Source: an uncultured Acidobacteriota bacterium (GTDB taxonomy: Bacteria > Acidobacteriota > Terriglobia > Bryobacterales > Bryobacteraceae). From it: 64,000 nt of DNA. Both the position numbers and the translations under genes were made by a program. The DNA lies in the NCBI GenBank assembly GCA_902826685.1, contig CADEFT010000004.1, positions 95,276 through 159,275 of the forward strand. Reading direction: 5' to 3'. Below the pieces are notes generated by a model. The model was not told the origin of the DNA. It did no database searches and saw nothing but the letters and a program-made list of their open reading frames with translations. Positions 7,946-16,912 of this stretch are shown piece by piece (position 1 is the stretch's first letter; every line of letters starts with the position of its first letter).

Positions 7946-9576
7946 GGCGCGGGGCAGGCCTCGTCTTCCACAAAGGATAGCGTCCGGTTCACCGGCAGAT
8001 CGCGGCACTCCTGCACTTTTCCGAGCGGCCAGCGGATCGCGATCCGCTCGATCTTAGCAGCAGCCGCCAGTCCAAAGTACAGCGCGGGTTCGTTCTGCGA
8101 GAAGTAGCTGCCGCCTCCGATCAATTCCGCCGTCTGCTTCCGCCCCGCCGATTCGAGCGTCACTCGCGTCCCGATCGCCGACCGGTTCGACCGCCTGCCG
8201 GTAAACCGCAGCCGTGTCCAATTGGCCCGCCGCCCCGTGTTTCGCAGCACCGTCAGCGGTTCATTCATGTTGACGACGACCACTTCCGGGCGGCCGTCGC
8301 CGTCGAGATCGCCGGTGGCCAGACCGCGCGAGGCTTTCGGCGCCGCCAGCGCCGCGCCCGCTTGCCGCGTCACGTCGATCAACCGGCCCTTGCCATCGTT
8401 GCGGTAAAGCAGCGTAGGCTGCCGGTAGGTATCGCCGAGTTTGGCCCGGTCCACTTCGGGATAGAAATGGCCATTGGCCATCAAAAGATCCGGGTGCGTA
8501 TCCTCATCGAAGTCGAGAAACGCCACGCCCCAGCCGAGCAGCAGGTTGGCGCCGAGCCCGGCCGCCTCCGCCGCGTCGTGAAAAAACTCGCCGTCCTCGT
8601 TGAGATAGAGCGAAGGCAGCTCGCCCGAAAAATTCGTCTTGGCGATATCCAGAAACCCGTTGGAGTCGAAATCGCCGACGGCCACGCCCATGCCCGCCTG
8701 CGTGCGTCCGTTGCTGTCGAGGGCGACGCCCGCTTCCACGGCGCGCTCCTCGAATGTCCCGTTCTTGCGGTTTTGATAGAGCAGGCTCGGCGTCTGATCG
8801 CAGGCCACGTAAAGATCGGGCCACCCGTCGTTGTTGAAATCCGCCGCGGCCACGCCCAATCCGTACCGCCCTCCCGGCGCCAGGATCCCGGCCTTCGCCG
8901 AAACATCCTCGAAGCGCCCGCCGCCCACGTTGCGATAGAGCGCATTCCGCGCCATGGGCAGGCCCTTGGGGCCGCACATGATTCGCAGATCCTTCCAGAT
9001 GCATTCGGGCCGCGAACCGGGCTTCGGAGCCGTCTTCAGATCGAAGCCAACGTAGTTGGCGACGAACAAATCGAGCTGTCCGTCGCGATCGTAGTCGGTA
9101 AAGGCGCAGCCCGAGCCCCACCGCACTCCATCCACCGGCAATCCCGCCCGCGCCGTGTCCTCGGTGAATTGGCCGCGCTCGTTGCGGAACAGTTTATTGG
9201 CGCCGTAGAAGGTGATCAGCAGGTCCGGGTAGCCGTTGTTGTCGTAGTCGCCCACGCAAACCGCCTGTGCCCACCCGGAAGCGGCAAGACCCGCCTGCTG
9301 CGCGGTCTGGCGAAACCGGCCATTCCCCTCGTTGCGATAAAGCAATACCGAAGGGATCGACCCGGGCGCGGCCGGCAGGCGCGATCCCTGTAGCACCAGT
9401 AAATCGTTGCGCCCGTCGTTGTCGTAATCGAAGATAGCCGCTCCGGTGCCGGTGGACTCCAGAATGTACTGCTTGTTCTCCGCCTCGCCGTATATCACCG
9501 TCGCTCGCAAGCCCCATTCCTTGCTCACATCCTCGAAAAAAAAGGACGGCGCGAAGCCAAAGGTCAAAATAGCCAT
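7942..9576 (-). CDS. CRTAC1-family secreted protein with FG-GAP/VCBS repeats and UnbV domain
   Basis: A 544-residue protein. Seven calcium-binding-type D-x-D-x-(D/N)-G repeats are visible, including FDYDNDGRNDLLVLQG, GDYDNNGYPDLLITF, TDYDRDGQLDLFVANY, ADFNNDGWPDLYVACD and GDLDGDGRPEVVVVNM, building an integrin-like propeller. The C-terminus carries an ASPIC/UnbV module (RRSNRSAIGTRVTLESAG, then GGSYFSQN and IAIRWPLGKVQE). I start at ATG 9576 (MAILTFGFAPSFFFEDVSKE), which leaves a short leader and the conserved F-x-D-V entry strand; the upstream open frame lacks such features. The downstream TPR gene overlaps by 4 nt. Function of this family is not established; extracellular or periplasmic location is expected. 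Confidence 0.9.
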   Translation of the reverse strand: MAILTFGFAPSFFFEDVSKEWGLRATVIYGEAENKQYILESTGTGAAIFDYDNDGRNDLLVLQGSRLPAAPGSIPSVLLYRNEGNGRFRQTAQQAGLAASGWAQAVCVGDYDNNGYPDLLITFYGANKLFRNERGQFTEDTARAGLPVDGVRWGSGCAFTDYDRDGQLDLFVANYVGFDLKTAPKPGSRPECIWKDLRIMCGPKGLPMARNALYRNVGGGRFEDVSAKAGILAPGGRYGLGVAAADFNNDGWPDLYVACDQTPSLLYQNRKNGTFEERAVEAGVALDSNGRTQAGMGVAVGDFDSNGFLDIAKTNFSGELPSLYLNEDGEFFHDAAEAAGLGANLLLGWGVAFLDFDEDTHPDLLMANGHFYPEVDRAKLGDTYRQPTLLYRNDGKGRLIDVTRQAGAALAAPKASRGLATGDLDGDGRPEVVVVNMNEPLTVLRNTGRRANWTRLRFTGRRSNRSAIGTRVTLESAGRKQTAELIGGGSYFSQNEPALYFGLAAAAKIERIAIRWPLGKVQECRDLPVNRTLSFVEDEACPAP

Positions 9577-9682
9577 TGACGCCGGGAGCGCGAAAATAAT
9601 ATACTCCGACCAATCGAGTGCCGCCCGGTATCGAAACCGGCGGTGCGCCGTACGCTCCTCGGGTTGGGGCAGGGGGTTCAAA
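9577..9682. promoter_or_regulatory. Divergent promoter region with a CCGGT/ACCGG dyad
   Basis: This 106-base gap separates the divergent CRTAC1 and receptor starts. It contains an AT-rich run at 9594-9604, giving TATATTAT on the minus strand about 12 nt before a likely minus-strand start of transcription. It also contains a perfect 5-bp inverted repeat CCGGT-ATCGAA-ACCGG at 9625-9640 that could be an operator for either gene. No clear -35 box was found. AGGGGG at 9671-9676 is the ribosome site of the receptor. Confidence 0.4.
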
Positions 9683-12600
9683 TTGAGAACACGTCTTCTC
9701 TTCATTCTATGGCTGTCAGCTCTCCTCGGGAGCAATCTGATGGCCCAACGCGACTTGGGTACGATTACCGGCACCGTTACCGATCCTACCGGCGCCGTGG
9801 TCGCGGGCGCCAGAATCGTAATTATCGAACAAGCCACCGGAGTGAGGTCCGAAGCCGAGACCGATCAATCCGGAACCTACATCCGGCCGCTGCTGAAGCC
9901 CGGTAACTATACCATCGAAGTCGAGGCCACCGGATTCAAGAAGGGCATCCAGCGCGATGTTCCGCTCACTGGCGGCGACCGCGTGGGCGTCAACCTGCAG
10001 TTGACGGTGGGCGACGTTTCGCAAGCCGTCGAAATTACCGCCGCCGCTCCGTTGCTGCAGACCGAAAATACCACCCTTGGCAATACGATGCAGGCGCGGG
10101 CGGTGAGCGAACTGCCGCTCGGCGGCCAGCGTAAGTTCACCTTCCTGGCGCCGCTTGCCCCTGGCGTTGTGCCCGCCGAACAGGGCGCGCGCGACGCGGC
10201 CGGCGGCGGCTTTTCCGCCAATGGCGTGCGGTCGAACGGCCAGAACAACTTCCTGCTGAACGGCGTCGACAATAACGTCAACGTCATCGACTTCATCAAT
10301 CAGACCGCCTACGTCATCGGACCCTCGGTCGAGGCGATCGGCGAAATGCGCGTGGTCACCAACGGCTACTCCGCTGAGTACGGACGCGGAGCCGGCGGCG
10401 TGGTCAACGTGACCATCAAGTCCGGCACCAACCAGATTCACGGCGCGCTGTTTGAATTCCTGCAGAACGACAAGTTCAACGCCAACACCTGGGAGCGCAA
10501 TCGCGCCGGAGTCCGCAGGCCTTACGTGCGGCAGAACCAGTACGGCGCCGCCATCGGCGGTCCGCTCATCAAGAACCGTACGTTCTGGTTCGCCGATTGG
10601 CAGGGGACGCGGGTGCGGTCGCTGGCGGGCGTGGTGCCCGGACTCGGCGGCGTTACCAATCCCATCACCATTCCCAAGGCAGCCTTCCGCAACGGCGATT
10701 TCTCCAGCCTGTTGAGCGGTTCCACGGTCGGAACCGACGCCATGGGCCGGCCCATTCCACAGGGCGCCATTTATGACATCAATACGCAGCGGCTGGTGAA
10801 CGGCAGCGTCGTCCGCGACCAGTTCCCCGGCAACATCATCCCGGCTTCGCGCTTCGACGCGGCTGCCAAAAGGCTGATCGATCTCTATCCCAATCCCAAC
10901 CAGAACATCGCCGACCGGCTCCCTTCTCAAAACTACCTGCCTACCGCTCCCGCCGCGCAGAACAACGATCAGTTCGACGTTCGCATCGACCACCGGCTGA
11001 GCGACAAGGATTCGCTGTTTGGCAGCCTGAGCTGGTCCAACGAAGACAAAACCATCTCGCCGCCGCTGCCCGGCGGCCTCGACGGTTCGGGCTTCAACGG
11101 CGCGCAGGAACAGAACCTCGGCCGCAACGCGATGCTCTCCTGGACACGCGTCTGGACGCCCAACCTGCTGACCGAAACCCGCGCCGCCTTCAGCCGCCTG
11201 GTGACGGAACGAACCCAAGCCAACGCTACTCGCGACCTGTTCCAGGAGTTCGGCATCCGCGGCCTGAACCCCACCAGTTCCTACACCAACAACGGCGGAC
11301 TGCCGCAGATCGATCCCGGCGGCTACTCCGCCATCGGCGGTTCCAACTGGCTGCCCACCAAGGAATACAACAACGTCTGGGACTTCATTCAGAACGTCTC
11401 CATCAACAAGGGCAAGCACGCCACCAAGTTCGGCTATGAATACCGGCCCATCAAGTTCCCGTTCTTCCAGGTGCCGGCGGCTCGCGGCAACTTCGCCTTC
11501 CCGCAGGTTCGCACCGCCATTCCGGAATCGCCCGGGCAGACCGGCGACGGCATCGCGTCTTTCCTGCTGGGCCTGCCTGGCAATTCCCGCCTGACCACTA
11601 CGAACTTCATCTCTTCGGAGAAAGTGGCTCACGCCTTCTACGTGCAGGACGACTGGAAGGTCACAAGCAAAATGACCCTCAACATCGGCGTGCGGTATGA
11701 GCTGTTCTCGCCCATCAGCGAGCGCTTCGCCCGCCAGTCGAATTACGTGCCGGAGATTGCCACCCTGGTCATCCCGAAAGGCAAACAGCAGGACGCGCCG
11801 CTTCCGAGCAACTTCGCCCAGGCCTTCCCCGATATCAAAGTGGAGCGCGGCGTGGCCGACAAATACCTCATCCCGTGGGATAAGACCAACATCGGACCGC
11901 GCATCGGCGTGGCGTATCAATTAGGCACCAAGTCGGTCGTGCGCGCGTCGTTCGGCATGTTCTACGGCGGCGAAGAGAATCAGGGTGGCTCGCCCAATCG
12001 CGGCGAAGGCGTGCCGTTCAACCAGATCATGGATCTGAACCTGAACAGCAACTTCGACCAGGCCCATCCTTATCTCGGCCGCTTCTCCGACGGCTGGCCG
12101 TTGAATACCTTCAACCTTCCCGCCAACATCAGCTTCCGCGGAGTGGAGCGCAACTTCCGCAATCCGCTGGTGCACAAGTGGAACTTCACGGTGCAGCAGG
12201 ATCTCGGCGGCAACTCCGCTCTCGAAGTCAGCTATATCGGTTCGGCCGGACGCCGCCAGTTGATCAACTGGGATCCGAACATCCCGGTCAACAGCCCGAA
12301 CCCCTCCGCCGATGTGAATTCGCGCCGCGCCTATCCCTTCCTGCGCGGCGGCCTCTCGCTGACCTCCACCTTCGGCACCTCCGATTACCATGGACTGGCG
12401 GCGAAGTTCGAACGCCGCTACGCCAATGGACTCCAGTTCACCTCGTCCTACACCTGGGGCCACGCCTTCGCCAACACGAATACAACCCTGTCGGGTTCGG
12501 GCGGCTTCGGGATTTACGACATCAGTTGCGGTTTCCGCTGTGAAAATTCGACCGCGGCGTGGGACATCCGGCACCGCTCGGCTACCAACTTCGTCTACGA

Positions 12601-13120
12601 CCTGCCCTTTGGCCGCGGCCGGAAATTCGGCGCCAATTGGGGCAAGGCGGCCGATATGATCGTCGGAGGCTGGCAGGCCAACGGCATCCTGGTGTTCTCG
12701 ACGGGACAGCCGTTCACCTTCCGTTCCCAGAATTGCGTGGCTGCCTTCAACTCCTGCCGCCCGGACGCGGTTTCCGGCAAGCAGTCGATGCAGGCGCCGG
12801 CCGGCGGCCGCACACCCGACCAATGGTTCGACATCACCGCCTTCCAGAATCCGGCTGTCGGCACCGGCGGCAACATCGGGCCGCAGACCGGAGTCGGCCC
12901 GGGCATTCGCAATCTCGATTTCTCGCTCTTCAAGGACATCCGCCTGACCGAGCGCTACAAGATTCAGTTCCGCAGCGAGTGGCTGAATCTTTCCAATACG
13001 CCGCGCTTCGCCGCCAGCGGCATCCAGTTGACGCAGGGCAGCAGCAGTTTCGGACGGTTGACGGCAACGCTGCCGGGTTCCGCCCGTAACGTGCAGTTCG
13101 CGCTGCGCTTCATGTTCTAA
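9683..13120 (+). CDS. TonB-dependent receptor, Oar-like, with carboxypeptidase-regulatory domain
   Basis: A 1145-residue receptor. I start at TTG 9683, because AGGGGG lies 6 nt upstream and the product then opens with a clean signal peptide (MRTRLLFILWLSALLGSNLM, then AQ). The frame stays open upstream to 9446 but that stretch is antisense to the CRTAC1 gene. CarboxypepD_reg lies at about 24-105 (GTITGTVTDPTGAVVAGARI). The plug, at about 110-250, includes FSANGVRSNGQNNFLLNGVD and IKSGTNQIHGALFE. The barrel ends ...NVQFALRFMF, a C-terminal Phe beta-signal. It heads a long plus-strand run; the next gene starts 10 nt later but a terminator-like hairpin lies between. Substrate unknown. Confidence 0.93.
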   Translation: MRTRLLFILWLSALLGSNLMAQRDLGTITGTVTDPTGAVVAGARIVIIEQATGVRSEAETDQSGTYIRPLLKPGNYTIEVEATGFKKGIQRDVPLTGGDRVGVNLQLTVGDVSQAVEITAAAPLLQTENTTLGNTMQARAVSELPLGGQRKFTFLAPLAPGVVPAEQGARDAAGGGFSANGVRSNGQNNFLLNGVDNNVNVIDFINQTAYVIGPSVEAIGEMRVVTNGYSAEYGRGAGGVVNVTIKSGTNQIHGALFEFLQNDKFNANTWERNRAGVRRPYVRQNQYGAAIGGPLIKNRTFWFADWQGTRVRSLAGVVPGLGGVTNPITIPKAAFRNGDFSSLLSGSTVGTDAMGRPIPQGAIYDINTQRLVNGSVVRDQFPGNIIPASRFDAAAKRLIDLYPNPNQNIADRLPSQNYLPTAPAAQNNDQFDVRIDHRLSDKDSLFGSLSWSNEDKTISPPLPGGLDGSGFNGAQEQNLGRNAMLSWTRVWTPNLLTETRAAFSRLVTERTQANATRDLFQEFGIRGLNPTSSYTNNGGLPQIDPGGYSAIGGSNWLPTKEYNNVWDFIQNVSINKGKHATKFGYEYRPIKFPFFQVPAARGNFAFPQVRTAIPESPGQTGDGIASFLLGLPGNSRLTTTNFISSEKVAHAFYVQDDWKVTSKMTLNIGVRYELFSPISERFARQSNYVPEIATLVIPKGKQQDAPLPSNFAQAFPDIKVERGVADKYLIPWDKTNIGPRIGVAYQLGTKSVVRASFGMFYGGEENQGGSPNRGEGVPFNQIMDLNLNSNFDQAHPYLGRFSDGWPLNTFNLPANISFRGVERNFRNPLVHKWNFTVQQDLGGNSALEVSYIGSAGRRQLINWDPNIPVNSPNPSADVNSRRAYPFLRGGLSLTSTFGTSDYHGLAAKFERRYANGLQFTSSYTWGHAFANTNTTLSGSGGFGIYDISCGFRCENSTAAWDIRHRSATNFVYDLPFGRGRKFGANWGKAADMIVGGWQANGILVFSTGQPFTFRSQNCVAAFNSCRPDAVSGKQSMQAPAGGRTPDQWFDITAFQNPAVGTGGNIGPQTGVGPGIRNLDFSLFKDIRLTERYKIQFRSEWLNLSNTPRFAASGIQLTQGSSSFGRLTATLPGSARNVQFALRFMF

Positions 13121-13130
13121 TCGCCCGCCG

Positions 13131-13913
13131 ATGTTACAGACGGCGCCTTTCCTGTGGCTTGCTCTTTGGGCACAGGAGGGCGCCGTTTCCTTTTCCGATC
13201 CCGCTCGCGAAGCGGCGCGCCTGAGGCAGGCCATCGAGCGCCAGCCCGAGGTGGAAGCGAATTACACCGGCCTCGGCAACCTGCTGCTGCGGACGCAAAA
13301 CTTTCCTCAGGCGGCGGCGGTTCTTGAAGCGGCCCGCGCCCGGTTCCCGTCGAGCGCGCAGGCGGCCTTGTCCCTGGGTGTGGCCTATTACGGACAACGC
13401 AAGTTCCCCGAAGCCGTGGCAGCGTTCATTGAGACCGCTAAGCTCGATGGGGACATCGAACAGCCCATCGCGTTTCTCAGCCGGTTGAGCGAGCATTGGG
13501 CCGATCGCAAGGACGAGATCACCGCACTGTTCCGCGCTTTCGTCGCGCGCCAGCCCTCGAGCGCCACCGGCCAGTTCGCCTTGGGTAAGGCGACCGCCGG
13601 CTCGGCTGCGCTCTCCCGTGCCATTGCCCTCAATCCGCGCCATGGGGAAGCCTATTTCGAACTCGGCGGCGTCCAGGAAGCCGCCCGCCAATACACCGCC
13701 GCCATCGCCAGCTTTCAGAAGGCGGCTCAATTGAACCCCGCCAATCCGGCGCCGCATTACCGGCTGGCCCGCCTTTACGCCCGCTTGGGCGATAAAGTGG
13801 GAGCGGAACGGGAACGCGGCCTGCACGAGAAATTGCTGGCCGCGGAGAAAGCCGAAGTCGATCGCCGGCAGGCCGCCACCCGTCACCTGTCCTTTGAAGG
13901 AGAGAAGAAATGA
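13131..13913 (+). CDS. Exported TPR-repeat protein
   Basis: A 260-residue protein starting 10 nt after the receptor stop. MLQTAPFLWLALWAQEGAVS is a probable signal peptide. Helical TPR pairs follow, including YTGLGNLLLRTQNFPQAAAV, LSLGVAYYGQRKFPEAVAAF, and near the end AIASFQKAAQLNPANPAPHY and RLARLYARLGDKVGAERERG. The codons for residues 4-19 form a very stable hairpin followed by a T-rich tract (see the terminator entry), so expression relative to the receptor may be limited there. The stop overlaps the next gene by 4 nt (ATGA), linking it to the molybdoenzyme operon. Confidence 0.85.
   Translation: MLQTAPFLWLALWAQEGAVSFSDPAREAARLRQAIERQPEVEANYTGLGNLLLRTQNFPQAAAVLEAARARFPSSAQAALSLGVAYYGQRKFPEAVAAFIETAKLDGDIEQPIAFLSRLSEHWADRKDEITALFRAFVARQPSSATGQFALGKATAGSAALSRAIALNPRHGEAYFELGGVQEAARQYTAAIASFQKAAQLNPANPAPHYRLARLYARLGDKVGAERERGLHEKLLAAEKAEVDRRQAATRHLSFEGEKK
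13140..13196 (+). terminator. Intrinsic-terminator-like hairpin inside the TPR gene's signal-peptide codons
   Basis: Arms ACGGCGCCTTTCCTGTG (13140-13156) and CACAGGAGGGCGCCGT (13171-13186) pair over about 16 positions with one bulged T and a 14-nt loop. TTTCCTTTTCC follows at once. It lies 20 nt after the receptor stop, where a terminator is expected, yet within the next ORF. Confidence 0.55.
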
Positions 13914-14617
13914 CACGCCGAGCGTTCCTGGCCTCCGCCGCGATGGCGCACGGTGCCGAAACACGGCCCAAGCTGCTGCTGCCCACCGATATGCCGGACC
14001 GGTTCGGCCTGCGCACCATGTGGTACAACCCGGTGCCGCCCGTGGATCCTGTCAAGTGGCGGCTTGAGATCAAGGGCCTCGTCGAGAAGCCCGCCGCCTT
14101 CACGCTGAATCAACTGCGCGCGCTGCCGCACTCCACGCAAAGCTCGCGCCTCAAGTGCGTTCAATGCTGGAGCGCGCGGGCCTCCTGGGGCGGCTTCCGC
14201 TTCGCTTCGCTCCTCGACCTCACCCGGCCGCGCAGGACCGCCAAGGCCGTCCGCATCGATTGCGCCGACAAGTGGTACGAGTACATGTCGCTCGACGAGA
14301 TGGCCCAGCCGCACGTTCTGCTGGCGCTCGATTTGGCGGGCCAGCCGCTGCCCGATGCACACGGCGCGCCGCTCCGTCTTCTCGATCCTTCCAAATACGG
14401 TTACAAGTCGGCGAAGCTGATCACCTCCATTACCTTCGTGACCGAAGGAAAAGGCTCCATGGCCTGCGACATCGGCCCCTACTATTCCCCCAGTGGCGAG
14501 ATTCTGGCGGGCTACGACACGCCGCTCGATCTCGATCCCAAGGCCGCGCAGCCGGGCTGGAAGCTCGATCCGAAATCGAGACGTAAAATCAAAGGGGGCG
14601 AGATCACCGAGTACTGA
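13910..14617 (+). CDS. Single-domain molybdopterin-dependent oxidoreductase (sulfite oxidase/MsrP fold), Tat-type leader
   Basis: A 235-residue protein with the Oxidored_molyb core. The leader MTRRAFLASAAMAHG has a twin-arginine-like start but is very short. LEIKGLVEKPAAFTLNQLRA and RLKCVQCWSARASWGG match the segment holding the molybdenum-ligating Cys of sulfite oxidase/MsrP proteins; Cys83 is the likely ligand. Later DPSKYGYKSAKLITSITFV matches the family's K-Y-G-x-K-x-x-K pterin-contact segment. No heme or dimerisation domain is present, and it is shorter than E. coli MsrP. GGAGAG precedes the ATG, which overlaps the TPR stop. The electron donor and substrate are unknown; a neighbouring hydrolase and CRTAC1 protein suggest an exported module. 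Confidence 0.85.
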   Translation: MTRRAFLASAAMAHGAETRPKLLLPTDMPDRFGLRTMWYNPVPPVDPVKWRLEIKGLVEKPAAFTLNQLRALPHSTQSSRLKCVQCWSARASWGGFRFASLLDLTRPRRTAKAVRIDCADKWYEYMSLDEMAQPHVLLALDLAGQPLPDAHGAPLRLLDPSKYGYKSAKLITSITFVTEGKGSMACDIGPYYSPSGEILAGYDTPLDLDPKAAQPGWKLDPKSRRKIKGGEITEY

Positions 14618-15730
14618 ATGCTCTCCAAGCGCGATTTCTTCAAGGCCGCGGGATTAACGGTCGCCAGCCGCGTGGCGGCCGAAGCCTTCCAGCCGAAAGA
14701 CGGCGAGCGCAAGGTGATCGTAGTGACTTTCGGCGGCGGCGTGCGCTACGCCGAGACGTTCTCACCCGAAGGTCTGGCCAATATCCCGCGCCTGGCGGCT
14801 CTCAAACCGCGGGGCCATTTCTATCGCGATTGCCGCAACCTCGGCGTGCTCTCCCACTTCAACTCGACCGCGTCCATCGTCACTGGAAACTGGCAGCGCG
14901 TCGACGATTTCGGCTTCGAGGCGCCCGCCTCGCCCACCGTATTCGAAGCGTTCCGTGAGCAGCGCGCCGCCTCCGCCATGGACGCCTGGGCCATTTGCAC
15001 CAACAAGAGTTTCTCTTCCATTGGCAGCGCGGGCACACCCGGCGCCAACGTCGTGCTGCCCAAGCAATTGTTGATCGAAGCCGTCAAGGACGTGGTGCGC
15101 CGCGCCGAAGGCATGGGCGTCGCCGATCGCGACAACGTGCAGCGCCGGCTGGAATCGATCCTGCAGGAAGGCTATGAAGGCGTCGGCTGGACCATCTTCA
15201 AAGCCGGCCGCAAGCTCGATCGCCATGTGCAGCGGACGCTGACGCACGCGCTCATGGAATACATCAACGGACCCGAAGCGCCCACATCGGGAGACGAATT
15301 GACGTTCTTCATCGCCCGTGAAGTCATGCGCGAGTTTTCGCCGCGTCTGCTGCTGGTGAATTTCTGGGATATGGACGTCGCGCACTGGGGCTCCTATTCG
15401 CTCTACCTGCAGGCGATCACGCGGACCGACCGGCTGGTGGGCATGCTGTGGGATGAGATCGAGCAGAACCCGCGCTACAAGGGACGTACCACCGTGCTGG
15501 TATTGCCCGAACTCGGCCGCGACGGCGACCAGAACGCCGCCAATGGATTTCTCAACCACCGTTCGGGCGACGCCTCGTGCCGCAACATGTGGCTGCTGGC
15601 GCTTGGCGCCGGTGCCGCCGCCGGGGAAACCGAACGTCCCGTGGCGCACGTGGATGTGGCCGCCACCGCGGCCGGCCTGCTCGGCGTGAAGTGGACTTCC
15701 CAGGGAAAGGCGCTGAAGGAGATCGCCTGA
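14618..15730 (+). CDS. Alkaline-phosphatase-superfamily protein with Tat-like leader
   Basis: A 370-residue protein starting directly after the TGA of the molybdoenzyme gene. MLSKRDFFKAAGLTVASRVA is a Tat-type or 'ten_TAT' leader. The core opens with KVIVVTFGGGVRYAETFSPE, where the superfamily normally has a metal-binding Asp/Gly-rich strand. LLLVNFWDMDVAHWGSYSLY and TTVLVLPELGRDGDQNAANG resemble the D-x-D-x-x-H and D-G-x-x-H metal motifs of phosphopentomutase/DUF1501-like enzymes. Some expected ligands are not obvious, so it may be catalytically altered. The nearest family is DUF1501/sulfatase-like proteins; the assignment to superfamily is fairly firm, the reaction is unknown. Confidence 0.72.
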   Translation: MLSKRDFFKAAGLTVASRVAAEAFQPKDGERKVIVVTFGGGVRYAETFSPEGLANIPRLAALKPRGHFYRDCRNLGVLSHFNSTASIVTGNWQRVDDFGFEAPASPTVFEAFREQRAASAMDAWAICTNKSFSSIGSAGTPGANVVLPKQLLIEAVKDVVRRAEGMGVADRDNVQRRLESILQEGYEGVGWTIFKAGRKLDRHVQRTLTHALMEYINGPEAPTSGDELTFFIAREVMREFSPRLLLVNFWDMDVAHWGSYSLYLQAITRTDRLVGMLWDEIEQNPRYKGRTTVLVLPELGRDGDQNAANGFLNHRSGDASCRNMWLLALGAGAAAGETERPVAHVDVAATAAGLLGVKWTSQGKALKEIA

Positions 15731-15733
15731 GCC

Positions 15734-16912
15734 ATGATCTCCGCCGCGCTTCAGGCACTGATCGACAAGGGCTTGTTTGAGCGCATTCCCGCCACCTTTT
15801 CCACTTTCTTCTTCGAGCAGATAAAGGACTGGGGCACGCTCTTTCCGGCCGAACATCGTTACTTTGAGCGTCTCTTCACGCTGCTTGACCGGCTGCCGCA
15901 GGCCGAGTTCGATGAGCTGTTCACCGGCCTGCGCGCGTCGGAACTGAAGATGGGCGTGAACGAGAAGAACTGGCCGCGGCGCAGCTTCACTCTCGATCAG
16001 GTGGATTTCCTCAACCGCAACGCCCACTACGCCGAGTGGCGCGCCGGGGTTGCGAAGATCTTTTCGCGCCTCGATCCGGTGCTCGATGCCGATACGGCGC
16101 GGCGCGGACGGCCCCGGTTCGCCGCCGTAATTTCGCCGGCCGAACTGCCCGTCGGCCCGGACCGGTTGTGGAAACGCCTGAAGGGCAGGCGCGTGAGCCT
16201 GGCCGCTCCGTTCGATACGGCGGAGCATGTGATGCCCCTGCTGGCGCTCGGCGAAGCGGCGCCCTACGACCGGTGGATCGTGCAGGCGTCCGATTCCTGG
16301 AAAGCGCCGGCGGGCGTGGTGTCGCTCAACTACGAGGCGCTCGAAGCCTATCGCAAGCGCCTGATGGACGGTGTGCAGAACGTCGTCGAGAAGGAGCAGA
16401 TTCGCGGCCCGCGCGAGCTCGGCGTGCGCCTGCGGAAGATGAAAATCCTGCCCGGCGAGGGCGCCGCCGCGTCCGATGCGGTGCTGGCCGAATTCACCCG
16501 TGCCGTGCTGCTGGCGGGCAACGGCACGTTGCTGCTCAACAACACGTTCGTGGAATGGGCCGCCGTGCAGGCGGTGCGACGCGCCCGTCCTTCGATGCTG
16601 GTGGCGGGCTTCGGTGTCCGCAACAAGGTGAAGCCATTCTCGTCGCTGTTGATTTTCGCCGATCAGGAAAAAACGAATCCGATTCCAGCCCAGGTGGATA
16701 CTCTCGGCACCTATGTCGATCTCGAAGTCTTCTATCCCTACATCTGGCAGGAATTCGAGAAGTACGCCGAGTACCGGCGCAACACCGTGTTTCTGTTCGC
16801 CGCCGAAGGCATGGACGAAGCCATGTTGATCGCGCCCGCCGATTTCACGCTGCCTGAAAGGGCCGCCGGCGCTCAGCTCACGGGCGCCCTCCGCGAGTGG
16901 ATGCGGCTGTGA
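15734..16912 (+). CDS. Conserved-looking protein of unknown function in the Mo-enzyme operon
   Basis: A 392-residue protein, 3 nt after the preceding stop, and overlapping the next start (GTGA). No signal peptide or membrane segment is seen, so it is probably cytoplasmic while its neighbours are exported. The N-terminal 60 residues are helical (FERIPATFSTFFFEQIKDWG). The middle contains LLAGNGTLLLNNTFVEWAAV and a C-terminal strand-rich part, TVFLFAAEGMDEAMLIAPAD. I recognise no domain. Its fixed position between a phosphatase-like protein and a CRTAC1-TPR protein suggests a dedicated accessory role, perhaps maturation, but that is inference. Confidence 0.8.
   Translation: MISAALQALIDKGLFERIPATFSTFFFEQIKDWGTLFPAEHRYFERLFTLLDRLPQAEFDELFTGLRASELKMGVNEKNWPRRSFTLDQVDFLNRNAHYAEWRAGVAKIFSRLDPVLDADTARRGRPRFAAVISPAELPVGPDRLWKRLKGRRVSLAAPFDTAEHVMPLLALGEAAPYDRWIVQASDSWKAPAGVVSLNYEALEAYRKRLMDGVQNVVEKEQIRGPRELGVRLRKMKILPGEGAAASDAVLAEFTRAVLLAGNGTLLLNNTFVEWAAVQAVRRARPSMLVAGFGVRNKVKPFSSLLIFADQEKTNPIPAQVDTLGTYVDLEVFYPYIWQEFEKYAEYRRNTVFLFAAEGMDEAMLIAPADFTLPERAAGAQLTGALREWMRL

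Noticed and set aside
9716..11920. 734-residue open frame on the minus strand
   Set aside because: It is antisense to the receptor, lacks any domain and reflects GC-rich codon bias.
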